This document shows, one piece after another, positions 44,110 through 53,687 of a stretch of DNA of 64,000 bases (positions within the stretch are counted from its first letter, which is position 1; each line of letters begins with the position of its first letter). The position numbers and the translations under genes are program-made. Under the pieces are notes generated by a model that searched no databases, had not been told where the DNA came from, and was given only the letters and a program-made list of their open reading frames with translations. This stretch comes from Sphingomonas ginkgonis (GTDB lineage Bacteria; Pseudomonadota; Alphaproteobacteria; Sphingomonadales; Sphingomonadaceae). The stretch lies in assembly GCF_003970925.1 (NCBI RefSeq), contig NZ_RWJF01000002.1, positions 1 through 64,000 of the forward strand. Direction: 5' to 3'.

Positions 44110-44467
44110 TCCCTGCCGCCCTTGCCATCCTCGGGCTCGCCAGCGCCGCTCAGGCTCACCCTAAGTTGCTGTCCGCCTCACCGGCGCCGAACGCGACTGT
44201 CGCCAAGCCAGCGCGTCTCGCGCTTCGGTTCAGCGAAAAGCTGATGCCGAAGTTTTCGGGCGCGGACCTGATGATGACAGCGCATGGCGGCGCCGCGCAC
44301 CCGCCCATGAAGGTCGCGGCTGCGGCCGGGGTCGCCGATGATGGCCGCACGCTCATCGTCACGCCCAAGGCGCCGCTCGCCGCGGGGCGCTACAGCGTCG
44401 CGTGGCACGTGGTCTCGGTCGACACTCACCGGGTAGCCGGAAACTTCGCCTTCGCGGTCAAGTAAGG

Positions 44468-45397
44468 GTGGAGACTGACTGGCCGCTGATCGCGGTTCGC
44501 TTCGCGCTCTATGCAACGCTGAGCGGATTGTTCGGCCTGTCGGCCTTCAGTCTCTACGGCCTCAAAGCAGGCGAGCGCGCCGACGCACTCGCCTTGCGCC
44601 CCTGGCTTGTCGGAAGCGGCCTGCTCAGCCTCCTGTTCTCCGGGATCGCCCTCGCGCTGCTGGCGGCGGCGATGGCCGGGGCGCCGGGTTGGCCGATCGA
44701 TTGGGAGGCGATCGGGATGCTCCTCTCCGGGTCCGCGACGGGCGCCGCGTGGGAAGCGCGCATGGCTGCGCTCGTGGTGGCGTTGATCGCGGCCCTCGTG
44801 GCATCCGGTCGCGCGGCTCTGCTCGGCCTGGTGGCGTTCGCTGCGGCCGTGGCGCTCGCAACACTTGCCTGGACGGGACACGGCGCGATGGACGAGGGCG
44901 CTACTGGCTGGGTGCATCTGGGCGCCGACATTCTCCACCTGCTTGCCGGCGGGGCCTGGGCCGGAGCGCTGCTCGGGTTCGTGCTTCTCGTCGCCCGGCC
45001 GGTTGGCCGCGTCGACGCCGCCCATCTGACCCTGACGCACCGCGCACTGCATGGATTCGGGCTGGTCGGCACGATCCTGGTCGGCACGATCGTCGTCACG
45101 GGTGTCGTCAACGCGTGGCTGCTGGTCGGCCTCGCCAATCTGCCGGACCTCACGACTACGCGCTACGGCCAGCTTCTGATCGCCAAGCTCGCGCTCTTCG
45201 GCGCAATGCTCGCGCTCGCGTCGTTCAACCGCTTTAGACTTACGCCGGCGTTCGAGCGCGCGATCGCCGCGGCCGATCATCACGGCGCGCTTTGCGCCCT
45301 GCGGCGCAGCCTTGCGGTCGAGGCGAGCTGCGCAGGGGCGATCCTGGCGCTCGTTGCATGGCTGGGAACACTCGAACCACCCGCTTCGGCGATGTGA
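44468..45397 (+). CDS. copD: CopD inner-membrane copper protein
   Basis: Polytopic membrane protein of 309 residues with about eight hydrophobic segments. A central WTGHGAMDEGATGWVHLGADILHLLAGGAWAG block with conserved His belongs to the CopD/PcoD family. I chose GTG 44468, two bases after the copC stop; the open frame extends back into copC but that overlap is not needed. CopCD together import or handle periplasmic copper; here the copC partner is disrupted. Confidence 0.9.
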   Translation: METDWPLIAVRFALYATLSGLFGLSAFSLYGLKAGERADALALRPWLVGSGLLSLLFSGIALALLAAAMAGAPGWPIDWEAIGMLLSGSATGAAWEARMAALVVALIAALVASGRAALLGLVAFAAAVALATLAWTGHGAMDEGATGWVHLGADILHLLAGGAWAGALLGFVLLVARPVGRVDAAHLTLTHRALHGFGLVGTILVGTIVVTGVVNAWLLVGLANLPDLTTTRYGQLLIAKLALFGAMLALASFNRFRLTPAFERAIAAADHHGALCALRRSLAVEASCAGAILALVAWLGTLEPPASAM

Positions 45398-45398
45398 G

Positions 45399-45423
45399 GG
45401 GCGGGCGGCCGAACGCCGCCCGC
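45399..45423. terminator. Hairpin between convergent copD and the Cys-rich gene
   Basis: Perfect 10-bp stem GGCGGGCGGC/GCCGCCCGCC with loop CGAAC, overlapping the end of the gap after copD. It has no long T-run but is well placed for bidirectional termination. Confidence 0.5.
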
Positions 45424-45431
45424 CTTGCCGC

Positions 45432-45767
45432 TCACGCGGCCATTTTCTCGCATTCCTCCGCGCACCGCTCGCACGCAGCGACGCATTCCTCCATGCCGTC
45501 CAGCTCTTTGCAGCTCGCCGCGCAGGCCCGGCAAATTTGGGCACAGATGCCGCACACGAGCTTATGCTGGTCGGAGCCGCGGGCCATGAAGTCGAGCGAG
45601 GTGGCGCAAACCTGTGCGCAATCGAGCATGATCTTGATGTGGTCGGGCGCGGCGTGCGCGCCGCCTACCTGAAGGCAATGCTGGGTCGTCATCGACAGGC
45701 AGGTGATGTGGCAGTGGTGGCAGGCATCCATGCAGGCCTGCATTTCGGCGCTCATCTGGTGGTGCAT
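45432..45767 (-). CDS. Four-helix Cys-rich copper-binding protein (DUF326/Csp-like)
   Basis: Cytoplasmic-looking protein of 111 residues with no signal peptide. Cys recur at helix-like spacing (CMDACHHCHITC, CAQVCATSL, CGICAQICRACAASC, CVAACERCAEEC), the pattern of four-helix-bundle copper storage proteins. Such proteins hold many Cu(I) ions in the bundle core. It lies between copD and the czc operon, convergent with copD. The presence of many Cys rather than exact similarity is the main evidence. Confidence 0.85.
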   Translation of the reverse strand: MHHQMSAEMQACMDACHHCHITCLSMTTQHCLQVGGAHAAPDHIKIMLDCAQVCATSLDFMARGSDQHKLVCGICAQICRACAASCKELDGMEECVAACERCAEECEKMAA

Positions 45768-45840
45768 CGGTCGTCTCCGCTAAGCCCCCCGCCCGTAGAA
45801 CAATACGCGGCATGCCGGTTTGGCCCTCAGCTACGTGGCC

Positions 45841-46083
45841 TCATTCTTCGCCGGTCGGCAGGGTTTTCACCGGCTTCGGTTTAGGACCACGCTTCACTGT
45901 TTCACGCCAAGGCCGCGCAGGAGACGGAAGAGCGACCCGTAGCGATGCCGCCCTGCCGCGAACGCCGTCCATGGTTCTGCCCATCTCCCTGGCGATCGTC
46001 GCCAAGGGCTGTTTCGTGACAATCCGATGGCGAAGCTCTGCGTCGGCTTCCTCCGTCCATCGCCATCGCTTCCTTGTCGTCAC
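45841..46083 (-). CDS. Small Myb/SANT-like DNA-binding protein
   Basis: Unrecognised 80-residue basic protein. The N-terminal about 50 residues read like a homeodomain/Myb-like HTH (RWRWTEEADAELRHRIV, then IAREMGRTMDGVRGRAASL). The tail is Arg/Lys/Pro-rich. GTG 46083 lies just after the czcD stop, so it is probably the last gene of the czc operon. It may regulate metal genes, but nothing directly shows this. Confidence 0.55.
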   Translation of the reverse strand: MTTRKRWRWTEEADAELRHRIVTKQPLATIAREMGRTMDGVRGRAASLRVALPSPARPWRETVKRGPKPKPVKTLPTGEE

Positions 46084-46090
46084 ATCGGGC

Positions 46091-47008
46091 TCACGGGTGC
46101 AGGTGCCCGGTATCCTCGCAAGGCTCGGCTGCTGCCTCAGTCTGGATCGTACAATGCTCGATTCCGAACCGGCTATCGAGCAGGTCCGCGACCCTCTTCC
46201 TGACCGCATCGGCATCGGTGCCATCAGCAAGCGTGACGTGTGCGGTGCAGTTGATGTCGTCGGATGCCATCGACCAGACATGGAGGTCGTGGACCCCGGC
46301 AACTCCGGGCAATTCGGCGATGCCGGCACGCAACTCGGGCAACTTGATCCCTCCGGGGACGCCCTCCAACAACACGTTGGTCGTGTCCCGGAGCAGCACC
46401 CATGTCCGGGGCAGCACCCATAACCCGATCCCGACCGCTACGATCGGATCGACCCACGTCCACCCGGTGAACCGGATCGCCAGCGCTCCTGCGATCACGC
46501 CGACGGAGCCGATCATATCGGCCCAGACCTCAAGGTAAGCGCCCTTGACGTTCATGCTGGTGTCCTTGCCGGACGTGAGCAACTTCATCGATATGAGGTT
46601 CACCACGAGTCCGATCGCCGCGACGATCATCATCCCCGTCGACTGGACCGCCTCAGGCTGGCGGAAGCGCTGCACCGCCTCGACCAGCACGTAGATCGCC
46701 ACGCCGAACAGCAGCAGGGCGTTGAAGGCTGCGGCCAGGATCTCGAACCGCTTGTAGCCGAACGTCCGCTTGTCGTCGGCGGGCTTCTGCCCGAACCGGA
46801 TCGCGAGCAGCGCGATCATGAGCGCGGCCACATCGGTGAGCATGTGCGCTGCGTCGGATAGAAGGGCGAGGCTGTTGAAGACGAAGGCACCGACAACCTC
46901 GGCGAACAAGTAGGCGGTTGTGAGCGCCAGCGCCCAGCTCAGCATCTTGGCGTTCGCCCCAGCAGTGTGGTCGTGGGCGTGTCCGCCGTGGTCATGGCCT
47001 GCGCTCAT
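46091..47008 (-). CDS. czcD: CzcD-like cation diffusion facilitator
   Basis: Inner-membrane divalent metal exporter of 305 residues. Six hydrophobic segments follow a His-rich N-terminus (HDHGGHAHDH). The CDF signature SLALLSDAAHMLTDVAALMIAL carries the metal-binding His and Asp, with a second pair in YLEVWADMIGSVGV. A cytoplasmic C-domain follows. The start overlaps the upstream CDF-like gene by four bases in the czc operon. Zn or Co export is likely. Confidence 0.92.
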   Translation of the reverse strand: MSAGHDHGGHAHDHTAGANAKMLSWALALTTAYLFAEVVGAFVFNSLALLSDAAHMLTDVAALMIALLAIRFGQKPADDKRTFGYKRFEILAAAFNALLLFGVAIYVLVEAVQRFRQPEAVQSTGMMIVAAIGLVVNLISMKLLTSGKDTSMNVKGAYLEVWADMIGSVGVIAGALAIRFTGWTWVDPIVAVGIGLWVLPRTWVLLRDTTNVLLEGVPGGIKLPELRAGIAELPGVAGVHDLHVWSMASDDINCTAHVTLADGTDADAVRKRVADLLDSRFGIEHCTIQTEAAAEPCEDTGHLHP

Positions 47009-47613
47009 TGATCTGTTCCTTCTGTGTCCGCATCGGAGCGGGCATCACGCAGGATTTCGAGGCCGCCTTTCACCGCGATCGCGGCGACAGCAACGCCGAC
47101 GACGAGGTCGGGCCAGTTCTGACCAGTCCACAACACGATCAGGCCGGCCAAGATAATTCCGCCATTGGATACGAAGTCGTTGAGGCTGAAGGTCGTTGCC
47201 GCCCGCATGTTCACATCGGGCTCGCGCAACCGCTTCAGCAGCCACAAGCAGAGACCGTTCACGAACGCCGCGACGATCGCCATCCCGATCATGGTGGGGC
47301 CGAGCGGTTCGCTCCCGGAGAAGTAGCGCCGCCCGGCATCGAGCAGCACACCGGCGGCAAAGAGCAGCAGCAACACGCCCGATGTCAGTGCCGCCCCTCG
47401 TTTCCAGACCTGTGAACGCGAGAGCGCGAGCAAGCTGATGATATAGACGATCCCATCGGAGGCGTTGTCGAGGCCGTTTGCGATCAGAGCGCTCGAATCC
47501 GCCACCACGCCGGACACGCCGAAGCCTGCCGCCAGCCCAAGATTGAGCAGCAGAACTATCCAGAGCGTCCGGCGCTTTTCGGCCGTGTCGAGATCGAAGC
47601 TCTCTTCACTCAT
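47005..47613 (-). CDS. CDF-like cation transporter, short form
   Basis: Membrane protein of 202 residues with the CDF transmembrane part (SSALIANGLDNASDGIVYIISLLAL, and later TTFSLNDFVSNGGIILAGLIVLW) but without the long cytoplasmic C-domain. The usual His/Asp pairs are replaced by Asn-Asp pairs, so metal selectivity may be altered. It is coupled to czcA (four-base overlap) and to czcD. Confidence 0.82.
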   Translation of the reverse strand: MSEESFDLDTAEKRRTLWIVLLLNLGLAAGFGVSGVVADSSALIANGLDNASDGIVYIISLLALSRSQVWKRGAALTSGVLLLLFAAGVLLDAGRRYFSGSEPLGPTMIGMAIVAAFVNGLCLWLLKRLREPDVNMRAATTFSLNDFVSNGGIILAGLIVLWTGQNWPDLVVGVAVAAIAVKGGLEILRDARSDADTEGTDQ

Positions 47614-50600
47614 GCCGGCACCTCCGCGACGGGCGCTGTCTGCCGATTGCCCGCTGGCGGCAGCTCACGACTGCCGAAGCGGGCATAAAGTGTCGGCAGC
47701 ACGAACAAGGTGAGCAGCGTCGCGGAGATCAGGCCCCCGATGACGACGGTCGCCAGCGGCTTTTGCACCTCCGCTCCCGCACCATGCCCCAGCGCCATCG
47801 GCACGAAACCGAGCGATGCCACGAGTGCGGTCATCGCGACTGGCCTGAGCCGAACCAGCGCGCCCCGGTGAGCCGCAAGCGCCCGATCCATACCTTCCCG
47901 CATCAGATCATGGATGGATGTCACCATGACCAACCCGTTGAGGACCGCGATGCCGGACAGCGCAATGAAGCCGACAGCCGCGGAAATGGAGAACGGCATG
48001 CCTCTCAGCACCAGCGCGAGAATGCCGCCCACCAGGGCAAGCGGAACGCCGGTGAACACGATCAGCGCGTCCCTGACGGAGCCGAGCGCACCGTAGAGCA
48101 GGAACATGATGACGATGAAGCAGATGGGGACAACGACGCTGAGCCGGTCACGGGCAGATGCAAGGTTCTCGAACTGACCGCCCCACTCAAGGTACGTCCC
48201 TGCTGGTAGCTTCACTTGAGCATCAATGGCTGCCCGAGCATCGGCCACCACGCCGGCAACATCGCGGTCACGGACGTTGGCCTGCACCACCACACGCCGC
48301 TTCCCGTTCTCCCGGCTGATCTGGTTGGGCCCGTCGACAACGGAGATCTCGGCGACGGTCGACAGCGGTACGAAACCGCCGCCCGCGGTCGGCACCGGCA
48401 CCTGGGCGACGGCCGTCAGGTCCGACCTTGTGCTTTCCGCCATCCGGATCACGACCGGGAAGCGGCGGTCCCCCTCAAAGATCACGCCGGCCTGTCGGCC
48501 GCCGATTGCTGCGGCGACCGTGTCCTGCACATCGCCGGCGGTTACTCCGACCCGCGACATGGCGGTGCGGTTCGGCCGGATGTCGAGCATCGGTAGGCCT
48601 TCGGTCTGCTCGACCCGCACGTCTGCAGCACCTTGCGTCCGGCGCAGAATGCCGGCGATCCGATCGGCGGTCGCATTCATCTCGCCGAAGTCGTCGCCGA
48701 ACACCTTGATCGCGATGTCGCCGCGGACGCCCGCGATCAGCTCGTTGAAGCGCATCTGGATGGGCTGGGTGATCTCGTAGGCGTTGCCAGGGAGGGTGGA
48801 GAGTCGTTTCTCCAGGCGCTCCACCAGCTCTTCCTTGGAGAGACCGGGGTCCGGCCACTCCGCTTTCGGCTTCAGAATGACGAAGGTGTCTGTGGCGTTC
48901 GGCGGCATCGGGTCCGACGCGATCTCGGAGGTTCCTGTGCGCGAGAATGCGAACCGGACCTCCGGCGCCTTCGCCAAGGCCTTCTCCACCTGGAACTGCA
49001 TGGCCTGGCTCTGGTCGACCGACGTGCCGGGGATACGCACGGCCTGCACGAGGATGTTACCCTCATCGAGCTGGGGCAAAAATTCCTGGCCCAGGGTAGT
49101 GAAGGCGGCGCCGGCAAGCGCCAGCGCGCCGATCGCGACGCCGACGGTGAGCGTCGGCCGACGCATGGCGGCGTCGAGCCCCGGTTCGTAGCGCTGCCGG
49201 AGGAACGTCACCGCCCGGCTTTCCTTCTCCTCTACCCGCTTGCTGAGCCAGATGGCGATCGCCGCGGGCACGAAGGTCAACGACAGGATGAAGGCGAACA
49301 CGAGCGCGATGATGACGGTGAGCGCCATCGGCTCGAACATCTTGCCTTCGACGCCGGTGAAGGTGAGCAACGGCGCGTAAACGAGGATGATGATCGCCTG
49401 GCCGTAAACGGACGGTCGGATCATCTCGCGGGCGGACGCCGCAACCAGCCCAAGCCGCTGTTCCATCGTCAGCTCGCCCTCGCGCCCATGCTGGGCTTCG
49501 GCGAGGCGTCGCAATGCGTTTTCGACGATGATGACGGCACCGTCCACGATCAGGCCGAAATCGAGCGCGCCGAGGCTCATCAGATTGGCCGAGACGCCCA
49601 CCTTCAACATGCCGATGCTGGTGAGCAGCATCGTGATCGGGATGACGAGCGCCGCGATCAGCGCCGCGCGGAAGTTGCCGAGCAGAGCGAACAGGACGAC
49701 GATGACCAGCAGCGCGCCTTCGGCGAGGTTGCGGGCAACCGTCGAGATCGTGGAGTTCACCAACTCGGTCCGGTTCATCACCGGCTTCACAACGACGTCG
49801 ACCGGCAACGAGCGCCCGATCTGCGTCAGTCGCTCGCCGACCCCGGTCGAGACGGTGCGGCTGTTCTCACCGATCCGCATGACCGCCGTCCCGACCACCA
49901 CTTCGTGGCCGTTCTCGGACGCCGAACCCATGCGGAGTGCTTGACCGATCCGAATGGTCGCGATCTGGTTGAGCAGGATCGGCACACCCTCCCGGGTGGC
50001 AACGACGGTGCGGGCAAGCTCGTCGGCATTGCGCACACGTCCATCGGATCGGACGGCGAGCCCTTCGCCATTGCGATTAACAACACCGGCACCAGCGCTG
50101 GTGTTGTTGCGCTCCAGCGCCGTGGTGAGGTCCTGCAGTGTGAGCCGCATGGCGGCCATGCGCTGCACGTCGGGGACGACGAGATATTCCTTGGTATATC
50201 CGCCGAGGGAATCGACCCCCGCCAGTCCTTCCGTGCTCTTGAGCTGGGGAGTGACGATCCAGTCCTGGACGGTTCGCAGGTACGTCGCCTTGTCGGCCTC
50301 GCTGACGAGGTGGTCGCCTTCCGGGGTGATGTAGCTACCATCGCGTTGCAGGCCCGGCTCGCCGTTGCGGTGATGAACCTGATCCAGTTCGCGGTACTCG
50401 ACGGTCCACATGAAGATGTCGCCGAGCCCGGTCGCGATCGGCCCCATTTCGGGGTTCACGCCTTCGGGAAGGTCTTCCTCCGCAGTCCGCAGCCGCTCCG
50501 CGACTTGGCTACGGGCAAAGTAGATATCGGTCTTCTCGGTGAAGACGGCCGTGACCTGGGCGAAGCCGTTGCGGCTGAGCGAGCGGGTATATTCGAGGCC

Positions 50601-50831
50601 GGGGATGCCCGCGAGCGCGGTCTCGACCGTGAACGCGACCTGCTTCTCGATTTGGTCGGGTGAGAGGGCAGGGGCGACGACGTTGATCTGCACCTGGTTG
50701 TTGGTGATGTCGGGAACGGCGTCGATCGGCAGCTGGCGCAGCGCGCCGATCCCGAGCAGAGCCGCGGCGATCGTGAGAAGCAGAACAAGCCAGCGCTTCT
50801 CGACGGAGAGGGTGACGATGCGACCGATCAT
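47610..50831 (-). CDS. czcA: CzcA-type HME-RND metal efflux pump
   Basis: Proton-driven inner-membrane RND pump of 1073 residues that exports divalent metal ions across the whole envelope with CzcB and CzcC. The key TM4 motif is DFGLIVDGAVIIVENALRRL, the divalent-cation (Zn/Co/Cd-type) HME-RND signature rather than the monovalent copper/silver type. N- and C-terminal membrane blocks and two large periplasmic loops are present. It follows czcB after three bases. Confidence 0.95.
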   Translation of the reverse strand: MIGRIVTLSVEKRWLVLLLTIAAALLGIGALRQLPIDAVPDITNNQVQINVVAPALSPDQIEKQVAFTVETALAGIPGLEYTRSLSRNGFAQVTAVFTEKTDIYFARSQVAERLRTAEEDLPEGVNPEMGPIATGLGDIFMWTVEYRELDQVHHRNGEPGLQRDGSYITPEGDHLVSEADKATYLRTVQDWIVTPQLKSTEGLAGVDSLGGYTKEYLVVPDVQRMAAMRLTLQDLTTALERNNTSAGAGVVNRNGEGLAVRSDGRVRNADELARTVVATREGVPILLNQIATIRIGQALRMGSASENGHEVVVGTAVMRIGENSRTVSTGVGERLTQIGRSLPVDVVVKPVMNRTELVNSTISTVARNLAEGALLVIVVLFALLGNFRAALIAALVIPITMLLTSIGMLKVGVSANLMSLGALDFGLIVDGAVIIVENALRRLAEAQHGREGELTMEQRLGLVAASAREMIRPSVYGQAIIILVYAPLLTFTGVEGKMFEPMALTVIIALVFAFILSLTFVPAAIAIWLSKRVEEKESRAVTFLRQRYEPGLDAAMRRPTLTVGVAIGALALAGAAFTTLGQEFLPQLDEGNILVQAVRIPGTSVDQSQAMQFQVEKALAKAPEVRFAFSRTGTSEIASDPMPPNATDTFVILKPKAEWPDPGLSKEELVERLEKRLSTLPGNAYEITQPIQMRFNELIAGVRGDIAIKVFGDDFGEMNATADRIAGILRRTQGAADVRVEQTEGLPMLDIRPNRTAMSRVGVTAGDVQDTVAAAIGGRQAGVIFEGDRRFPVVIRMAESTRSDLTAVAQVPVPTAGGGFVPLSTVAEISVVDGPNQISRENGKRRVVVQANVRDRDVAGVVADARAAIDAQVKLPAGTYLEWGGQFENLASARDRLSVVVPICFIVIMFLLYGALGSVRDALIVFTGVPLALVGGILALVLRGMPFSISAAVGFIALSGIAVLNGLVMVTSIHDLMREGMDRALAAHRGALVRLRPVAMTALVASLGFVPMALGHGAGAEVQKPLATVVIGGLISATLLTLFVLPTLYARFGSRELPPAGNRQTAPVAEVPA

Positions 50832-50834
50832 GGC

Positions 50835-52007
50835 TCAGTCCTCGTCCCCGCCTTCGCCCTTGCCGAGTTCGGCCTTGAGCGTGAAGCTGTTGGTGGAGGC
50901 GATCCGCTCCGAGCCGGTCAGCCCGGACGTGACGACAACTTGGCCCCCATTGGTGCGGCCCAATGTCACCGGCGTTGCCCGGAAGCCTGTGGGAGTCCGC
51001 ACGAAGACGAACGACTTGTCATCGATCATCTGGACCGCGGCCGATGGCACGGCGACAGTGCGGTCTCCGCTTGCGGGCACCAGGATCGACACATTGACCG
51101 TCTCGCCGACGCGCCATGTGCTGCCGGCATTATCGAGCGTGACGATCACCGGCACCAAGCGCGTCGTCTCATCCAGAATAGGGGACACGAACGTGACGCG
51201 CCCCTCCTGACGACGTCCTGCGGCTGTCACCTCGACACGCGCGCCGGGCTTCACCCGGCCCGCATCGCTGGGCACCAGCGAAGTCGCGACCGTGACCTTG
51301 GAAAGATTGGCGACCCGGAAAAGCTCGGCGTCGGCTGCGACCGTCTGCCCGAGCGTGGCGGAACGGGCGATGACTTGGCCGGCAATTGGCGAGCGTACAG
51401 CGATGCGGTTGAGCGCACCGCCTCCGCTGCCGGTTGCGGACAGTTGCTGCTGCGCCAGGCGAAGCGCGATGCTGGCTTCCGTGGCGGCGGTCCGCGCCGC
51501 TACGAGATCCTGTTCCGGCGAGACGCGCTCGGCGAACAGGCGTTGCTCGCGACGGAGGTTCGATTGCGCAAGGGCGGCACGCGCGCGAGCGGCTTCCACC
51601 TCGGCTTTGAGCGAAGCCGCTTCGCGGCTCTCGATGATAGCGAGCGGATCGCCGCGGCCGACGGGTTGTCCGAGATTGCGTGTCAGCGAGACGAGACGCC
51701 CGCCCACCGATGCCGACACCACCTGCACGCCCTGCGGATCGCCCTCGATCGTCGCCGAAAGCTCGATCGCACCGGCGACGCCACCTACCGTGGGCCGCGT
51801 GACCTCGATACCGGCGTCTGCGATCTGCTGGGCGGACAGGGTGACGGCATCCTTCGGACCTTCGTTGGCCTCGTTGGCTTCGGCACCTTCCGTCTTTTCG
51901 GCTCCGGCCTTCTCGCCGGCTTCACCGCTGCTGCTGGTCCCGCCGCATCCGGCAAGGATGAGGGCCAGGGTTACGGGCGCCAGCGCGCGCATGATGATCT
52001 TCGTCAT
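50835..52007 (-). CDS. czcB: CzcB membrane-fusion adaptor lipoprotein
   Basis: Periplasmic adaptor of the CzcCBA pump, 390 residues. It has a lipobox (LAGC) near residue 22, then an acidic Glu/Ala-rich linker, a barrel-sandwich lipoyl domain (around VVSASVGGRLVSLTRNLGQPVGRGDPLAIIESREAA), a long helical hairpin and a beta-barrel domain. The start overlaps the czcC stop by four bases. Confidence 0.93.
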   Translation of the reverse strand: MTKIIMRALAPVTLALILAGCGGTSSSGEAGEKAGAEKTEGAEANEANEGPKDAVTLSAQQIADAGIEVTRPTVGGVAGAIELSATIEGDPQGVQVVSASVGGRLVSLTRNLGQPVGRGDPLAIIESREAASLKAEVEAARARAALAQSNLRREQRLFAERVSPEQDLVAARTAATEASIALRLAQQQLSATGSGGGALNRIAVRSPIAGQVIARSATLGQTVAADAELFRVANLSKVTVATSLVPSDAGRVKPGARVEVTAAGRRQEGRVTFVSPILDETTRLVPVIVTLDNAGSTWRVGETVNVSILVPASGDRTVAVPSAAVQMIDDKSFVFVRTPTGFRATPVTLGRTNGGQVVVTSGLTGSERIASTNSFTLKAELGKGEGGDED

Positions 52008-53269
52008 TGATTGCTTTCCTCAGGAGAGGGCGCGGCGACAACGAGCCGTTCAAGGCGTGCCTTTGCGTCATGGTAGGTGGCGAGCGCGTCGATCGCGGCG
52101 GTCCGCGTCTCGGACAGAGTCCGCTCGGCATCGAGCAAATCGAGCTGGCCGAACTTGCCCTCGCGGTAGCCGATCCGCGCAATGCGAGCGGCCTCGGCTG
52201 CCGAAGCCAGCACCGGACCGCTCGCGTTCCGTGCGGAGGTGGCCGCATTCGCCACCTCCGCTTGAGCGTTTGCGATGTCCTGCGCCGCGTCCAGCTCGGC
52301 GGCACGCCGCAGGGCCTGCGCCTGATCGCTTTGTGCGCTTGCTTGGGCGATGGCTGCCTTGCCGTTGTTGAAAACGGGGAAGGGAATGGACACGCCGAAC
52401 ACCGCGGCGACGTCGTTGGTCGCCTCGAGCCGTCGTGCGCTGGCGCTCAACGTCACATCGGGAACGCGCTGCGATCGGGCGAGCCGCACCTGCGCCTCCG
52501 CCGTCGTTGCGTCGGCACGGGCGGCGGCCAGCGCCAGCGTGCCGGCGGGTTCGATCGGCCTTGCCGGTCCGAAGCCCTCGACGCGATCATACCATGCGAG
52601 GTCCAGCGGGCCGGCCACTGGCTGGCCGATCCGCCGCGCGAGATTGTCTCGCGCTACCTCGGCAAGCCGCTGGGCACGCTCCACGGCCGTCTCTGCGTTG
52701 ATGCGCAGCACGTCGGCACGCTGCTGTTCGAGCGGTGACGCCCGTCCCGCCTGCACGCGTACACCGGCTGCACGTAGCGCTTCCCGGGCGATGCCGGCCT
52801 GTTCGCGGGCTGTGACGAGGCGGCGTTCGGCCGATGCTGCCTGGATGTAGATCTGCGTGACGGCGAGCCGCAGATCGGCCTCGGCCAGCGCCGTTCCGAT
52901 CCGCGCCCGGTTGCCGATCGCGTCAGCGACCGCGATCCGGGCCGAGCGCTTCCCTCCAAGCTCGATCGGGAGCGCCAGGCCGGCTGTTGTCTCCGCACTG
53001 CGGAGACCCCGATATTGGCCGCTGCCGGCGATGTTCTCGGTCTCGGCGACGATCGACGGGTTGGGGCGGTAGCCTGCGACGGTGCGCCCCGCCTCGGCGG
53101 CCCGCACCCCTGCCGTGGCTGCTTCAAGGCTAGGCGCAGTTGCGCCGGCGAGCGCCAGCGCCCGCTCGAGCGTGAGCGGGGAACTGGTCGATGCTGGTTC
53201 GGATGATTGCGCGTGCGCGATCGATGCGCACGACGCCACGGCCAATACGGCCGCGATAATACGGGACAT
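52004..53269 (-). CDS. czcC: CzcC outer-membrane efflux factor
   Basis: TolC-like outer-membrane channel of the Czc pump, 421 residues with a signal peptide (to AHA, residue 20). The two long helical-repeat halves (for example LTLERALALAGATAPSLEAA near the start and later QAEVANAATSARNASGPVL) are typical of the OEP family. It is followed in the same direction by czcB (overlap) and czcA. Confidence 0.92.
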   Translation of the reverse strand: MSRIIAAVLAVASCASIAHAQSSEPASTSSPLTLERALALAGATAPSLEAATAGVRAAEAGRTVAGYRPNPSIVAETENIAGSGQYRGLRSAETTAGLALPIELGGKRSARIAVADAIGNRARIGTALAEADLRLAVTQIYIQAASAERRLVTAREQAGIAREALRAAGVRVQAGRASPLEQQRADVLRINAETAVERAQRLAEVARDNLARRIGQPVAGPLDLAWYDRVEGFGPARPIEPAGTLALAAARADATTAEAQVRLARSQRVPDVTLSASARRLEATNDVAAVFGVSIPFPVFNNGKAAIAQASAQSDQAQALRRAAELDAAQDIANAQAEVANAATSARNASGPVLASAAEAARIARIGYREGKFGQLDLLDAERTLSETRTAAIDALATYHDAKARLERLVVAAPSPEESNQ

Positions 53270-53332
53270 GATGACGAACTCCTGACGAACCTGGGAAGCC
53301 GCTCGGGAAGCTCCCGGCGGGTGAGGCGCTCG

Positions 53333-53668
53333 TCAGGCTTGGGGAGGTCGCAGGGCGGGGTCCGAAGGCACTGGTGCCATCGGGTCGTGGCTCCACGCGA
53401 CCGGCGCCATAGGGAGCCCACTCAGAGAGGCAGCAAGATTAGGCTCGAACGGCACGCCGATATGATGGCCGTGGCATCCGCCATGATGGTGCGGGTAGGC
53501 CTTGTCGGCGTCGGCCGGCACCTGGTCCCCGTCACCATTGCTATGTTCGAGCGAGCTGGCGGAGGTAGAATCGACGCATCTTACACCTTCGGTCGCGTGC
53601 GCGACCGATCCCAGCCCAAGCGACAGCATAAGCATAAAACAAAGGAACAAGGCGGATAGCCGGTGCAT
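53333..53668 (-). CDS. Small exported His-rich protein (CzcI-like position)
   Basis: Protein of 111 residues with an N-terminal signal peptide (to HA, about residue 24) and a His-rich central segment (YPHHHGGCHGHHIG). The position right before czcC and the composition recall CzcI of czcICBA operons, although similarity could not be tested. ATG 53668 is preferred over the longer starts at 53701 and 53758 because it places a typical signal peptide at the start. Confidence 0.6.
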   Translation of the reverse strand: MHRLSALFLCFMLMLSLGLGSVAHATEGVRCVDSTSASSLEHSNGDGDQVPADADKAYPHHHGGCHGHHIGVPFEPNLAASLSGLPMAPVAWSHDPMAPVPSDPALRPPQA

Positions 53669-53687
53669 CGGCCCTCGCCTTAGCAGC

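Larger units (their letters stand above)
43077..44465 (+). pseudogene. copC: copC interrupted by an IS481-family element
   Basis: The start ATGCGTCGCGCCCTAGT (43077-43093) and the remainder from 44111 to TAA 44463-44465 join in frame into a 123-residue CopC. The protein has a signal peptide ending AQA and HPKLLSASPAPNATV, the copper-binding N-terminal His of CopC, with the final WHVVSVDTHRVAGNF block. The IS (43094-44104) sits inside the signal peptide with the duplicated target CCTAGT on both sides. The mature part has an internal ATG at 44166 but would lack an export signal. copD follows. Confidence 0.92.

Noticed and set aside
45841..46329. 162-residue protein overlapping czcD
   Set aside because: Only the last 80 codons look protein-like; the earlier part is antisense-frame reading within czcD, so GTG 46083 was chosen.
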